Source: [Phormidium] sp. LEGE 05292 (GTDB taxonomy: Bacteria > Cyanobacteriota > Cyanobacteriia > Cyanobacteriales > Aerosakkonemataceae). From it: 59,967 bases of DNA. Shown piece by piece: positions 32,344-41,583 of the stretch (positions within the stretch are counted from its first letter, which is position 1; each line of letters opens with the position of its first letter). The stretch is from the NCBI RefSeq assembly GCF_015207735.1, contig NZ_JADEWG010000029.1, positions 1-59,967 on the forward strand. The letters are read 5' to 3'. The position numbers and the translations under genes are program-made. The notes under the pieces are model-generated. The model was not told the DNA's origin. It was given only the letters and a program-made list of their open reading frames with translations, and ran no database searches.

Positions 32344-33801
32344 CTAAAACTGGAAATAAAGGAACTCAGAAACTCGATTTAAAGATAATAGGCAAAGAGC
32401 AGCCAGAGTAGTCAGAGATATTACCCATAATAAATTGGGTTTAAACAATTGCAGCATTTGATTAGTATTTGGTAAAACTGTCACACCTACTAGTAATGCT
32501 GCTAAAACAATTAAACTTTCTCCTCCTCCTTTTAAGTAGGGAAAACTTTGGCTAAACTTCACTCCGATGGGGGACAACCAACCGAACAAACTTTCATAAT
32601 TGCTAGCAATAACAACACCTTTTGCACCAATCATTGTTTGTAAAATTTGCCAAGCGTCAGTAGCATTCCGCGCCCGGAAAAACACCCAGCTCACTACTAC
32701 AGCTAAAAATGTAATTGTCCATCCTACTGATTTAGGTAAAGTTTTACCATGTAATTTCCACGAATGATTAATTGATAGGTAAATTCCATGTAAAGCACCC
32801 CAAATTACAAAAGTCCAACCAGCACCATGCCACAATCCACCTAATAACATAGTAATTATTAAGTTAGCATAGCGGCGAATTTCTCCTTGACGACTACCAC
32901 CTAAAGGAATGTATAAATAGTCTCTTAAAAAATTAGAAAGAGTGATGTGCCAGCGTCGCCAAAAATCACTAATAGAAAAGGCTTTATAAGGTGAATTAAA
33001 GTTGATTGGTAGCTTAATATTAAGCATCAAACCTAACCCTACTGCCATATCAGAGTAACCAGAAAAATCAAAATATAGCTGCAAGGTGTAGCTCAATGCT
33101 CCCACCCAAGCTTCAATAAAGCTGACTTGAAAAGCGTTGTCAAATACAGGCGCAACCCAAGATGCTATATGATCGCCAATCAAAACTTTTTTGGCGAGTC
33201 CTAAAATAAATAGGGCTAAACCTCTAGCCATGTTTTTATGAGAAAAAACATAAGTTTTTAATTTCTGAAATTGCGGAATTACCTGTTTATTATCTGATAT
33301 TGGCCCTGCAATTACGTGAGGAAAAAATGCCACAAAAAGGCTGTGAGTGAGGAAATCAGATTGTTTAGCTTTACCGTTATAAGTATCTACTAAATAAGCG
33401 ATTTGAATAAAGGTATAAAATGAAATTCCCAATGGCAGAATAATTCCAGTGATTTGCCAGTTTGTGTGAATTAATTCACTTAAATTTTTAATAAAAAAGT
33501 TGGCGTATTTATAATAGCCCAGTAAAGCTAAATTGAAACAAATGCCCAGCCATAAAAATAATTTTGCTTTTTCAATGTTTGGTTGGGCTTGTTCGATGTA
33601 CTTGCCAATTAAATAATTACAACTGATGGATATTAGTAACAGTGGCAAATAGGAAACGTTCCAGTTAGCGTAGAACACTAAAGAAGCGATAAGTAACCAA
33701 GTTCTAGCAATGGAAATTAAACGAAACTTGGTTAAAGTGAAAAAGACTATTAAGGTAATCGGCAAAAAGCCAAAGATAAAACTATAAGAGTTGAACAGCA
33801 C
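32344..33801 (-). CDS. MBOAT family O-acyltransferase (AlgI-like)
   Basis: A 485-residue polytopic membrane protein with about 10-12 helices and the MBOAT signatures SDFWRRWHITLSNFLRDYLY and LLGGLWHGAGWTFVIWGALHG, which contain the catalytic His (LWHG). AlgI-type enzymes move acyl groups across the membrane to acylate alginate or other polysaccharides. The SGNH-like protein downstream (2 bp gap) is its likely partner. Presence of both suggests O-acetylation of a surface polymer. It begins at the usual MLFNSYSFIFGFLP start. Confidence 0.93.
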   Translation of the reverse strand: MLFNSYSFIFGFLPITLIVFFTLTKFRLISIARTWLLIASLVFYANWNVSYLPLLLISISCNYLIGKYIEQAQPNIEKAKLFLWLGICFNLALLGYYKYANFFIKNLSELIHTNWQITGIILPLGISFYTFIQIAYLVDTYNGKAKQSDFLTHSLFVAFFPHVIAGPISDNKQVIPQFQKLKTYVFSHKNMARGLALFILGLAKKVLIGDHIASWVAPVFDNAFQVSFIEAWVGALSYTLQLYFDFSGYSDMAVGLGLMLNIKLPINFNSPYKAFSISDFWRRWHITLSNFLRDYLYIPLGGSRQGEIRRYANLIITMLLGGLWHGAGWTFVIWGALHGIYLSINHSWKLHGKTLPKSVGWTITFLAVVVSWVFFRARNATDAWQILQTMIGAKGVVIASNYESLFGWLSPIGVKFSQSFPYLKGGGESLIVLAALLVGVTVLPNTNQMLQLFKPNLLWVISLTTLAALCLLSLNRVSEFLYFQF

Positions 33802-33908
33802 AGTTCTATATTAAGAAAGGAAACAAATTGCGATCGCTGTTAATTATATAATACTTGTCAACTTTTTTGACTATTATTACTGTAATAGGTAATATCAGCC
33901 AGCATAAA

Positions 33909-34670
33909 TTAATTTACATAATTTTTGATAATTTCTTTCCATACTGCATAGCCTTCTCCATTTAAATGAATACCATCATTTGTGTAACGGTAAGATAGTT
34001 CGTTGTCGATCGTAAAAAATGAATATAGGTCTATATACTGATAGTTAAATTCTCCTGCTAAAACTTGTAATTCTTGGTTTAGCCGAAAGATTAGGTTATT
34101 ATCTACTGGTTTGTTAAAGCGACTGTTCACTGGCAAAACGCTTTGAATATATACTTCGGTGCTGGGACTTGATTGTTTAATGTTACTTAGTACCATTCTA
34201 TATTTTTTCACTATTTCCTCTAATTTTTGCTCGCTAATTACGTCATTTATCCCAATCATCAAAAATATTTTTTTCGGACGATTTACCGTTACTTGATCTA
34301 ATCTTTTCAGTATTCCATATAAATTATCCCCAGCAATACCTCTATTTTTAACATTAGAATTTTCTAAAATTTCTGACCATTCACATCGTTCGATCAAACT
34401 ATCTCCTAAAAATACAATATTATTTGGAGTTTGAGGGATTATCTCAAATAAACTTCTCCGATCTAAATAATAAGAAGAAAATTCTGATGGTCGGAAATTA
34501 TCCTGAGAAGTATTATTAAAGTATCTCCCCAATAACTGCTGACTCATCAAATAAGTTGTTAAGCCTTTTTTAGGAATAAAAACTATTACATAAGTCAAAA
34601 ATATAATATTTAGGGTTATGGAAAAGACCATTCCCCAGTTTTTTTTCTTTGATTTAGGTGAGAGAAGCAT
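33909..34670 (-). CDS. SGNH/GDSL hydrolase, membrane-anchored
   Basis: A 253-residue protein with one N-terminal TM helix (about 13-32). SGNH blocks are complete: block I VFLGDSLIE (Ser at 91), block II GIAGDNLYG, block III MIGINDV (GxND), block V DGIHLNGEGY (Asp-His). Such enzymes cleave or transfer acyl esters on sugars or lipids in the periplasm. It is ~110 bp upstream of the MBOAT gene and could supply a second acyl-handling activity. Substrate unknown. Confidence 0.9.
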   Translation of the reverse strand: MLLSPKSKKKNWGMVFSITLNIIFLTYVIVFIPKKGLTTYLMSQQLLGRYFNNTSQDNFRPSEFSSYYLDRRSLFEIIPQTPNNIVFLGDSLIERCEWSEILENSNVKNRGIAGDNLYGILKRLDQVTVNRPKKIFLMIGINDVISEQKLEEIVKKYRMVLSNIKQSSPSTEVYIQSVLPVNSRFNKPVDNNLIFRLNQELQVLAGEFNYQYIDLYSFFTIDNELSYRYTNDGIHLNGEGYAVWKEIIKNYVN

Positions 34671-34757
34671 TTTACTGATGAAAAATCAAAAATAAAACTA
34701 ACAATATACTAGGGTAGTGTTGCTGTCAAGTAGATTAAGTCTAGAAGAGCCATAAAA

Positions 34758-35228
34758 TCAACTCAATCTGGCGGTACATTCTAAAATTAATTTTTGATTG
34801 ATTAAAGCATGAGGCTGAATTTCTAATGCTTGGTGAAAAGCTTGGATTGCCTCACGATATTCGCCTATTGCGGCGTGACATAATCCTAAACCGTGAAGTG
34901 CTCCAAAATGAATCGGATTGAGCTTAATTACCATTTTGCAGTCGGCAATTGCTTTTTTGTATTCGCCAATTGAATAGTATAAAACTGCGCGGCGATTCCA
35001 AGCTTCTGCAAAGTCTGGTAAGTCAGAAATTAGTTGGGTAAGTGTTATTTCTGCATCTTTAATTTTTCCAGCTTCTAGTGACATTTGAGCCTGACGAATG
35101 ATTTCAAATCCGATCGCGCCTTTTTGCTCAAACCATATACGCCAAAGTTCTGCTGTTGCGCGATCGCGTATTTCCTCATCAGCATTTTTTAAATCATTTA
35201 ATAGTTGGTTTATGCGGTACTCATTCAT
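34758..35228 (-). CDS. TPR-repeat protein
   Basis: A 156-residue protein with about three TPR units in the C-terminal part (AWNRRAVLYYSIGEYKKAIADCKMVIKLNP; ALHGLGLCHAAIGEYREAIQAFHQALEIQP). The first ~60 residues are helical and charged. It is a probable protein-protein interaction scaffold. It lies 23 bp before the glutaminase gene in reverse order. No partner can be named. Confidence 0.85.
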   Translation of the reverse strand: MNEYRINQLLNDLKNADEEIRDRATAELWRIWFEQKGAIGFEIIRQAQMSLEAGKIKDAEITLTQLISDLPDFAEAWNRRAVLYYSIGEYKKAIADCKMVIKLNPIHFGALHGLGLCHAAIGEYREAIQAFHQALEIQPHALINQKLILECTARLS

Positions 35229-35251
35229 AATGTATTAACCAGAAAAAACGA

Positions 35252-36175
35252 TTAAATAAACACGCTAAGATTCAGGGAATTAGTGAATTTTTCTAAGAAG
35301 AATATTCCAGCTTTAGAATTACCTATATAATCGAGAGCGGGACTATAACAAGCGATCGCACCTGCTGAAGGTACAATAGATAATAAAGCGCCACTCACCC
35401 CCGATTTAGTTGGTAAACCTACTTTTACAGCAAAACTAGCTGATGCTTCATACAATCCACAATTCATCATTAAAGCATTCACAATGCGTCGATGTTCTCT
35501 AGAAATTCCCGCTTTTTCTTGTGCCAATAACATTCCCAATTTGGCTAAATCACTGATATTTCCTGCCAAACAACATATATGATTGTAAGTGTCGATCGCA
35601 ATTTCTGGAGCATTCAGAAACCCAAATTCAAACATTACTTTAGCGATCGAGCGATTCCGTCCTCCACCAGCCGCAACTACAGAATTGAGCATCGCTTTAT
35701 CTAACACTAAATTAGCTCCAGCACGTTTATTTAACCATTGACGTAAGTTTTCGCAACGAGAAAAACCATCTGCGCCAGGTAATAAAGAAGCGAGTGCGAT
35801 CGCACCACTATTAATCATTGGATTTCTGGGCCAACCTTTGTCAGCTTCTAACTGTTCGATCGAGAAAAAAGGCTGGTCAGAAGGCTGCATTCCCACATGA
35901 GAAAACACCGCCTCTCTCCCCATTTCCTCTAACAAACATAGCAACACAAAAGGCTTAATTACACTCATTAAAACGAAAGGTATTTCAGTTTCCCCAACCC
36001 TAAAAATTTGCCCATTAGTGCAATTAATTTGTACCGCAAACCATTCAGGATTAACTTGAGCCAACAGGGGAATATAATCAGGTAATCTACCCCCTTGACT
36101 GTAACTTCTTGCTTGGACAGCCAAACCCTCTAATTGCTCTTGAGTTAAATTAGATAATTTTGCTGAATTCATCAT
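35252..36175 (-). CDS. glsA: Glutaminase (serine-dependent, GlsA type)
   Basis: A 307-residue beta-lactamase-fold glutaminase that hydrolyses glutamine to glutamate and ammonia. The SxxK motif is at S71-K74 (LMSVIKPFVLL), and GWPRNPMINSGAIALASLL, SFAVKVGLPTKSGVSGALL and YSPALDYIGNS are conserved family segments. Length is normal. Its ATG overlaps the threonine aldolase stop codon (ATGA), so the two are translationally coupled. Both release or use small amino compounds. Confidence 0.95.
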   Translation of the reverse strand: MMNSAKLSNLTQEQLEGLAVQARSYSQGGRLPDYIPLLAQVNPEWFAVQINCTNGQIFRVGETEIPFVLMSVIKPFVLLCLLEEMGREAVFSHVGMQPSDQPFFSIEQLEADKGWPRNPMINSGAIALASLLPGADGFSRCENLRQWLNKRAGANLVLDKAMLNSVVAAGGGRNRSIAKVMFEFGFLNAPEIAIDTYNHICCLAGNISDLAKLGMLLAQEKAGISREHRRIVNALMMNCGLYEASASFAVKVGLPTKSGVSGALLSIVPSAGAIACYSPALDYIGNSKAGIFFLEKFTNSLNLSVFI

Positions 36176-37221
36176 CTACTAGCCAACACTACAGAATAGG
36201 ATTCAGCCGCTTTAATCAAAGCATTAACATCTTCCTCTTTAGTATTATACGCTGTAACTAATCTTAAGGTTGTCGAATCTTCCCCTTCCCAACGATAAAG
36301 CTGAAAACCTTCAGCAAAAAGACCTTGAATCACAACTTCCGGCAATTGAATAAAAATTTCATTCGCGTCTACCGGATGACAAAGTTTCGCACCAGGTAAA
36401 TTAATTAAACCCGCAACTAATTTAGCTGCCATCTGATTAGCATTAATCGCATTTTTTAACCACAAATCATCTTTAATATATGCTTCTAATTGCACTGATA
36501 AAAAACGCATTTTTGAAAATAAATGTCCCCCACGTTTGCGCCGAAAAGCGAAACTTTCTGCTAATTTACGGTTGAAAAATACCACTGCCTCTGCCGCCAT
36601 TGCGCCATTTTTAGTAGCACCGAAAGATAAGATATCAACACCAGCACGCCAAGTCATTTCTGCGGGAGTACAACCTAAAGAAACGACAGCATTAGCAAAC
36701 CTTGCTCCATCAAGATGTAAACTGAGATTATGCGCGTGAGTGACTTCTGCAATTTGGCGAATTTCATCTACAGTATAAACTGTTCCGGCTTCAGTTGCCT
36801 GGGTAATACTAACAGCAGCAGGTTGGATATGATGCACAATTCCTGCACCTGCATTTTTTAATTTTAATGCCAAATCATCAGAGGTAAATTTGCCATGTTC
36901 TCCAGGAATTGCTACTAATTTAGCACCACCAGTATAGAATTCTGGAGCACCACATTCATCAAGATTAATATGGGATTCATTGTGGCAATAAATCGCACCA
37001 TAAGGAGGGGTGATTACTGATAAAGCCAGAGAGTTAGCAGCAGAACCTGTGGCTACCGGAAAAACGATGACATCAGTTTCAAATAATTCGGAAAAAAGAG
37101 TTTGTAATTTTTGGGTGTATTCATCGTTACCATAAGGCATAGCTGTGCCTTGATTAGCAGCAATTAATGCTGCCATGATTTCCGGTGCTACGCCTGTGAC
37201 ATTATCGCTACAGAAATTCAT
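36172..37221 (-). CDS. ltaE: Low-specificity L-threonine aldolase
   Basis: A 349-residue PLP enzyme that splits threonine (or allo-threonine) to glycine and acetaldehyde. The Schiff-base Lys is K204 in LSFGATKNGAMAAEAVVFF. Other conserved parts are MPYGNDEYTQKLQ, HLDGARFANA and FFNRKLAESFAFRRKRGGHLFSKMRFLS. Fold type I length and order are normal. It is followed by glsA with a 4-bp overlap. The distinction from other beta-eliminating lyases rests on these motifs. Confidence 0.93.
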   Translation of the reverse strand: MNFCSDNVTGVAPEIMAALIAANQGTAMPYGNDEYTQKLQTLFSELFETDVIVFPVATGSAANSLALSVITPPYGAIYCHNESHINLDECGAPEFYTGGAKLVAIPGEHGKFTSDDLALKLKNAGAGIVHHIQPAAVSITQATEAGTVYTVDEIRQIAEVTHAHNLSLHLDGARFANAVVSLGCTPAEMTWRAGVDILSFGATKNGAMAAEAVVFFNRKLAESFAFRRKRGGHLFSKMRFLSVQLEAYIKDDLWLKNAINANQMAAKLVAGLINLPGAKLCHPVDANEIFIQLPEVVIQGLFAEGFQLYRWEGEDSTTLRLVTAYNTKEEDVNALIKAAESYSVVLASR

Positions 37222-37307
37222 TAACTTCAGAGGTTAGTTGCAACTGTTCTATTGGAATGATAGAGAAAAAAACGAAAATCTTCCACTTTAAACAGTGACA
37301 ACTTATT

Positions 37308-38024
37308 TTACCAGGCGATCGCCTCTCTATCCCGGAAAAATCCCCCCGTAGGCCCATCATCCGGCAAAGTTGCCAACCAAACAATTGTATCAGCCCCTTG
37401 CTCAGTCGTCCGAGGTGCATTTGGCCCCCCCATATCCGTTTTTACCCACCCAGGACAAACCGAATTTACCAAAATATTCGTCCCTTGCAACTCATAAGCA
37501 AACATTTTAGTAAGGGAATTCAACGCAGTTTTTGACATCCGATAAGCAGCGTATCCACTTCTCATTTCTTGCAATTGTCCCGCACCAGAAGAAACATTTA
37601 CCACCCGTCCGTAATTATTGATTTGCATTAAGGGAATTAACGGCTGACAAATTAACAATGGCCCATATACATTGGTTTCGATAGTTTGCTGGATAGTGCT
37701 GATTTTCGCTTTAAAAATACTTGAACCATCAGCGGAAAAATCCAATGCAATCGCAGCATTATTTACCAAAATATCTAATTTACCAAACCGATCGCGAATG
37801 AACTGAGCCAGATGTTCAATACTTTCGGCATTAGTCACATCAAGAGGGTAACTACTAACATCTAAATCTTCTGATTGTAGTTGTTCTGCGGCAGCTTTCC
37901 CTTTAGTTTCATCACGACTGGTGAGAATAACTTGAATGTCATTTTTTGCCAATTGGCGACAAGTTTCAAAACCGATTCCGCGATTTGCACCTGTGACGAT
38001 GGCTAGTTTTTTGGTGGTAGTCAT
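37308..38024 (-). CDS. Short-chain dehydrogenase/reductase
   Basis: A 238-residue classical SDR. NAD(P)-binding TGANRGIG is at residues 11-18, the NNAA motif is in DILVNNAAIA, the catalytic Ser is in NVSSGAGQLQ, and YAAYRMSKTALNSLTKM carries Tyr-x3-Lys. R/S positions suggest NADPH. The closest general type is carbonyl-reductase-like SDRs. It is single on the minus strand; the substrate is unknown. Confidence 0.92.
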   Translation of the reverse strand: MTTTKKLAIVTGANRGIGFETCRQLAKNDIQVILTSRDETKGKAAAEQLQSEDLDVSSYPLDVTNAESIEHLAQFIRDRFGKLDILVNNAAIALDFSADGSSIFKAKISTIQQTIETNVYGPLLICQPLIPLMQINNYGRVVNVSSGAGQLQEMRSGYAAYRMSKTALNSLTKMFAYELQGTNILVNSVCPGWVKTDMGGPNAPRTTEQGADTIVWLATLPDDGPTGGFFRDREAIAW

Positions 38025-38110
38025 TTGGGATTCTATCCTATTGATATTAAAATAATTATTAACTATTTTAGTTAATTTGTTTTTTAGTAGTGATATATAA
38101 ATGTTTAATC

Positions 38111-40423
38111 TTATTCTTTACTCAAATCTTCTGAAAGACGTTGGATACAATTATTATATTCCTGTACTCGTTCATTAAGTTCCATTAACTGACAAAGCAA
38201 ATAAGCATTTTCATAAGCAGTAATTGCTTCTGACTTTTTGCCTATTTCTTCTAACGCAAGTGCCAAATTAGACCAACCATTAGCTTCAAATAGGCGATCG
38301 CCATTCTGTTTAGCAATATAAATCCCTTGTTCAAGATACGGTATTGCTCGATCATATTGCTCCAGACAACGATAAGCATCTCCCAAATTAATTAGAGATG
38401 CTGCATCGTCTAGGAGACCAATATCTTGTTTAATTGTCTGAGATCTTTCGTAATATCCAATTGCTAGATAATATTCATTATTTTCAAAGAAAATAATACC
38501 TAAATTATTCAATCCGTTAGCTATAAAATGGGTATGATCAATTAGTTCTGCAAACTTAATTCCTTTACGGGTATACTGAAAAGCTCGACGGTAATCCTTT
38601 AAATCTTTATAGGCAAGACCTATATTAATTAAAGAGCCAGCCACACCTTCAATATAATCAATCTGCCATGCAATTTTCAAGGCTTCGCGATGATGCTTAA
38701 TTGCCAATGCGTGTTTACCCAAGCAATATAAAGCATCTCCCAAGCGAGTAAAAGCCAACTGTAACTCCCACATCTCTGACTCGTTAGGTTGCCATGACTG
38801 CACTAACTGTTCATACAGACTAGCTCGTACATAGTTGTAGCCACTTAACCTCAAAAAATTCTCGCAATCTTCATCATCATTGCTGTGGAAGATAGTATAG
38901 AACGCTTGGGCATATTCTTTGAGTTCGCAGTATTGATAGAAAATTTCTATATATAGTGTTAAGTCTTCGAGTGTTTCCCAAGTGCTGCTATCTAAGGCAA
39001 CACTTTGGTAATAAGATATGATTTTCTTTCGTAAAGCTTCAGGTTGATTACCAACCTTTTGCTTCGCATACTGCAACACAAATGGATGAAACTGATATTG
39101 CCTTCGCTCTCCTTGAATTTCATCTAATAGAGAACGGCTTATCAGTTCATCTAGCGTTTGTTGAGTTTCCCATGCACTCGCTGATTCTTCGTTATCAGCT
39201 AAAATTACTACTGCTGCATCTCGATCAAATGGAAGACGATAGAGGCTGAGATTCAGAAAAAAACTTTGCATCTCTTGGCTTAATCCGCTAAAGGTTTCTT
39301 CCAAAATAGAGATAAATAAGACTTTTTCCCGATTCCTATAAGGCATGGGTATTTTATTTAACAAAAGGTCAAGTTGCCTGAAGCGCAGTTCATCTGCTTC
39401 ACGGATGTGAGTGCCTGATTTTAACTTAGATGCTACTAGACGCAACATTTTTGGGTGTCCGTTGAGATACTTAGAGAAATCTTGTAGTTCACTATTAGAA
39501 CCAACAATTCCCAATTCCTGTAATAAGGTAGCTCCATCAGTAGCTTCAAGTCCTTGTAAAGCTAACCAACAGCAATGTCCTTCCATAATCGCTGGTTGGG
39601 TTTGAGTTGTTATAAGCAATTTACTGGTTGTTCCATGCTCGATCCAGCGTCTGAAGAATTCTTTGTAGCTCGCTATAAAGTGCCGATCTTGATCGAGTAA
39701 GGTTTCTAGGTTATCGATTACTAGTAAGCACGAACGCTGTTTCAAAGTGTTGAGCAAAGCAATAATTAATTCCTCTGGTTCCCGACGTTCTAATAACTCT
39801 TCTGGAGATTTATCAGTTAATTTGAGCAAGACGTTTTGGGCAAAGACTGTAAAATCCGTACCTTGTCTGACATCAGCCCAAAATTTTAGCTCCCGATCGA
39901 TAGATTCATAAAGATACGCTGCTAACCAAGATTTACCCACACCGCTCAATCCTTGAATGCCAATAGTCCTTATTTTGGCATCTGCTAACCACGTTCGCAG
40001 GTCTTGAATTTCTTTATCACGACCTTTCCAATTGTCTCTTGTTGGTCGATCGGTGATTAGGTTAGCTGAAGAAATTTTAATAGTCTCTTTTTTTTGAATT
40101 CCCTGGATAATTCTTAAAATTTCAGCAATACTCGCGTCTGAAGCGTTAGAGGTAACAGAAAGTGAACAACTATATATCTGATATTCTTTTGCAAGAAGTG
40201 AACGCAGTTTATCAAGTTTGCCTGGGCCTCTCCCTTCAATTCCAAACTGGTCATAAATTATGTTTAGGTGACTCTTAAGTGTGTTAGGGCTGATATGGAG
40301 GCTATCTGGAAGTTCCTCTTGTGTTTTATCTTTATGAAAAATTTCGACAAGAACCTCTGTTTGTCTTTTAGTAAGCCCCTTTTCTTTAGCCTGTTGCTCC
40401 AGAAACTCTATTGATAGCATCAA
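38111..40423 (-). CDS. HTH-STAND NTPase-TPR signalling protein
   Basis: A 770-residue protein. An N-terminal HTH (about 15-80; LTKRQTEVLVEIFHKDKTQE, then HISPNTLKSHLNIIYDQF) resembles a LuxR-type DNA-binding unit. A linker (85-130) leads to an NB-ARC/STAND ATPase with Walker A GLSGVGKS (158-165), Walker B LLVIDNLETLL, and a winged-helix segment. Residues ~560-750 form TPR repeats (ALAIKHHREALKIAW, AFQYTRKGIKFAEL, AIPYLEQGIYIAKQNG). STAND proteins oligomerise when the sensor repeats detect a ligand. The gene is divergent from a phospholipase D-like gene across a 175-bp region with a 22-bp iteron array. It may be a ligand-gated transcription switch or a defence sensor. Confidence 0.88.
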   Translation of the reverse strand: MMLSIEFLEQQAKEKGLTKRQTEVLVEIFHKDKTQEELPDSLHISPNTLKSHLNIIYDQFGIEGRGPGKLDKLRSLLAKEYQIYSCSLSVTSNASDASIAEILRIIQGIQKKETIKISSANLITDRPTRDNWKGRDKEIQDLRTWLADAKIRTIGIQGLSGVGKSWLAAYLYESIDRELKFWADVRQGTDFTVFAQNVLLKLTDKSPEELLERREPEELIIALLNTLKQRSCLLVIDNLETLLDQDRHFIASYKEFFRRWIEHGTTSKLLITTQTQPAIMEGHCCWLALQGLEATDGATLLQELGIVGSNSELQDFSKYLNGHPKMLRLVASKLKSGTHIREADELRFRQLDLLLNKIPMPYRNREKVLFISILEETFSGLSQEMQSFFLNLSLYRLPFDRDAAVVILADNEESASAWETQQTLDELISRSLLDEIQGERRQYQFHPFVLQYAKQKVGNQPEALRKKIISYYQSVALDSSTWETLEDLTLYIEIFYQYCELKEYAQAFYTIFHSNDDEDCENFLRLSGYNYVRASLYEQLVQSWQPNESEMWELQLAFTRLGDALYCLGKHALAIKHHREALKIAWQIDYIEGVAGSLINIGLAYKDLKDYRRAFQYTRKGIKFAELIDHTHFIANGLNNLGIIFFENNEYYLAIGYYERSQTIKQDIGLLDDAASLINLGDAYRCLEQYDRAIPYLEQGIYIAKQNGDRLFEANGWSNLALALEEIGKKSEAITAYENAYLLCQLMELNERVQEYNNCIQRLSEDLSKE

Positions 40424-40476
40424 TTAGCCTCTCAATTACCTAAAATTACGATCTGCATTCTCCACATGGTTAGCTG

Positions 40477-40543
40477 TCAAACTTACTTTTGCTTTAATTT
40501 CAAACTTAAGTTTGATGCTTTTCAAATTTAACTCTGATGCTTA
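40477..40543. promoter_or_regulatory. Three-copy ~22-bp direct repeat (operator array)
   Basis: TCAAACTTA starts at 40477 and 40500, and TCAAATTTA at 40522, i.e. spacing 23 and 22 bp. The second and third units continue with a related TGATGCTT. The second copy is also the 16-bp palindrome TCAAACTTAAGTTTGA. The array lies between the divergent STAND and PLD genes and is AT-rich. The two-turn periodicity puts all sites on one DNA face. The LuxR-type HTH of the STAND protein is the obvious candidate binder. Confidence 0.55.
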
Positions 40544-40598
40544 CAAAAGCCATTCCGCGTACCTTACAGATATGCTCACTTAAAGATAGGAGTTAATC

Positions 40599-41357
40599 AT
40601 GGTGCTAAGTAATTTTCCCTCCTGGGAATCCTCAGAACCATCTGGCTTAAGGGGCTTTAGAGCAGAATTACAAGCAGAGGTAATCTCTATTATGAAAGAG
40701 TTAGCTGACTTGCGGGAGCGTTCGGAGCAGGTAATGTGCTCAGTTGCATCACTCTACAACACGGTCGATCGCAAAGTCGCCAAAGTTTATCAGCGACTAC
40801 TGACAGCCCAAGCTCACGATTCAAGAGTAGTAGTTGGTCATTCCAATCATCGAACTCAGTGGCTAAAAGGCTTGAAGCAAGCTAAAAAGCACGTAATCAT
40901 AGTCAATCCCTGGATTACTCGACGGGGTATAGATGCTGAAATGGCTCAAGCAATGACAGATTGCCTACAGCGAGGAGTTAGTATTAGTCTGGGATGGGGT
41001 TATCAACGAGATATCGGCAACTTAATTAAGCTGGGAAATGGATGCTGGAGTTTCAGTACACCAAATCCTTGGCAGTACAACGCAATCAATGAATTGCAAA
41101 AGTTACGTAAAACCTACCCAGATAGATTTAGTCTCAAACTAATTGGTACTCATGCAAAAGTGTTTCTCTGCGAGGAATTTGCTTTAATAGGCAGTTGTAA
41201 TGTTCTCTGCTCTAAACCTCGTCAGTCAGATGATTCTCGTGAAGAAATCGGACTTATAACTACTGATCGTGGTGATATTACTACAGTTACAGATTGGTTT
41301 GATAAAGCACCAAACTTGATAGCACGGAAACCAAATACAAATGTGAAGTGCCAATGA
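40599..41357 (+). CDS. Phospholipase D-like (single HKD) protein
   Basis: A 252-residue protein. The first ~70 residues are a helical, charged coiled-coil-like region. Residues ~75-240 form one PLD domain with TQWLKGLKQAKKHVIIVNPWITRRGIDAEM and the catalytic motif HAKVFLCEEFALIGSCN (H185, K187, E192 in place of the usual Asp). A single HKD means the enzyme should dimerise, like Nuc-type nucleases. AGGAG is 8 bases upstream of the ATG. It is divergent from the STAND gene. It may be a nuclease or other phosphodiesterase. Confidence 0.78.
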   Translation: MVLSNFPSWESSEPSGLRGFRAELQAEVISIMKELADLRERSEQVMCSVASLYNTVDRKVAKVYQRLLTAQAHDSRVVVGHSNHRTQWLKGLKQAKKHVIIVNPWITRRGIDAEMAQAMTDCLQRGVSISLGWGYQRDIGNLIKLGNGCWSFSTPNPWQYNAINELQKLRKTYPDRFSLKLIGTHAKVFLCEEFALIGSCNVLCSKPRQSDDSREEIGLITTDRGDITTVTDWFDKAPNLIARKPNTNVKCQ

Positions 41358-41414
41358 GTTTTGATTGGTCGGAATATCTCCGTCAATTCATATCTTGCAT
41401 CAGTCCCAAAATCC

Positions 41415-41552
41415 GCCTGCGAATCAATTCGCAGGCTAATAGCGAAAGTCCTCTTAAGAGGACTAAATAAGAGGAATAAGTACTTACAATTCTTATGCTT
41501 CCAGTCCATTTTAATGGACTTAAGCTATTAGCCCGGAAATTGATTTCCGGGC
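41415..41552. repeat. 138-bp multi-hairpin repeat
   Basis: Four hairpins in order: GCCTGCGAATCAATTCGCAG plus GC (41415), AGTCCTCTTAAGAGGACT (41447-41464), AGTCCATTTTAATGGACT (41503-41520), and GCCCGGAAAT/ATTTCCGGGC (41531-41552). The flanks CTAATAGC and GCTATTAG also pair, so the whole unit folds as a branched structure. Its right half matches 23256-23335 in inverted orientation. It lies between convergent genes (PLD and ABC ATPase). Confidence 0.85.
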
Positions 41553-41583
41553 GGGTTAAAACCGCAGCTACAAGATCTCAGTT

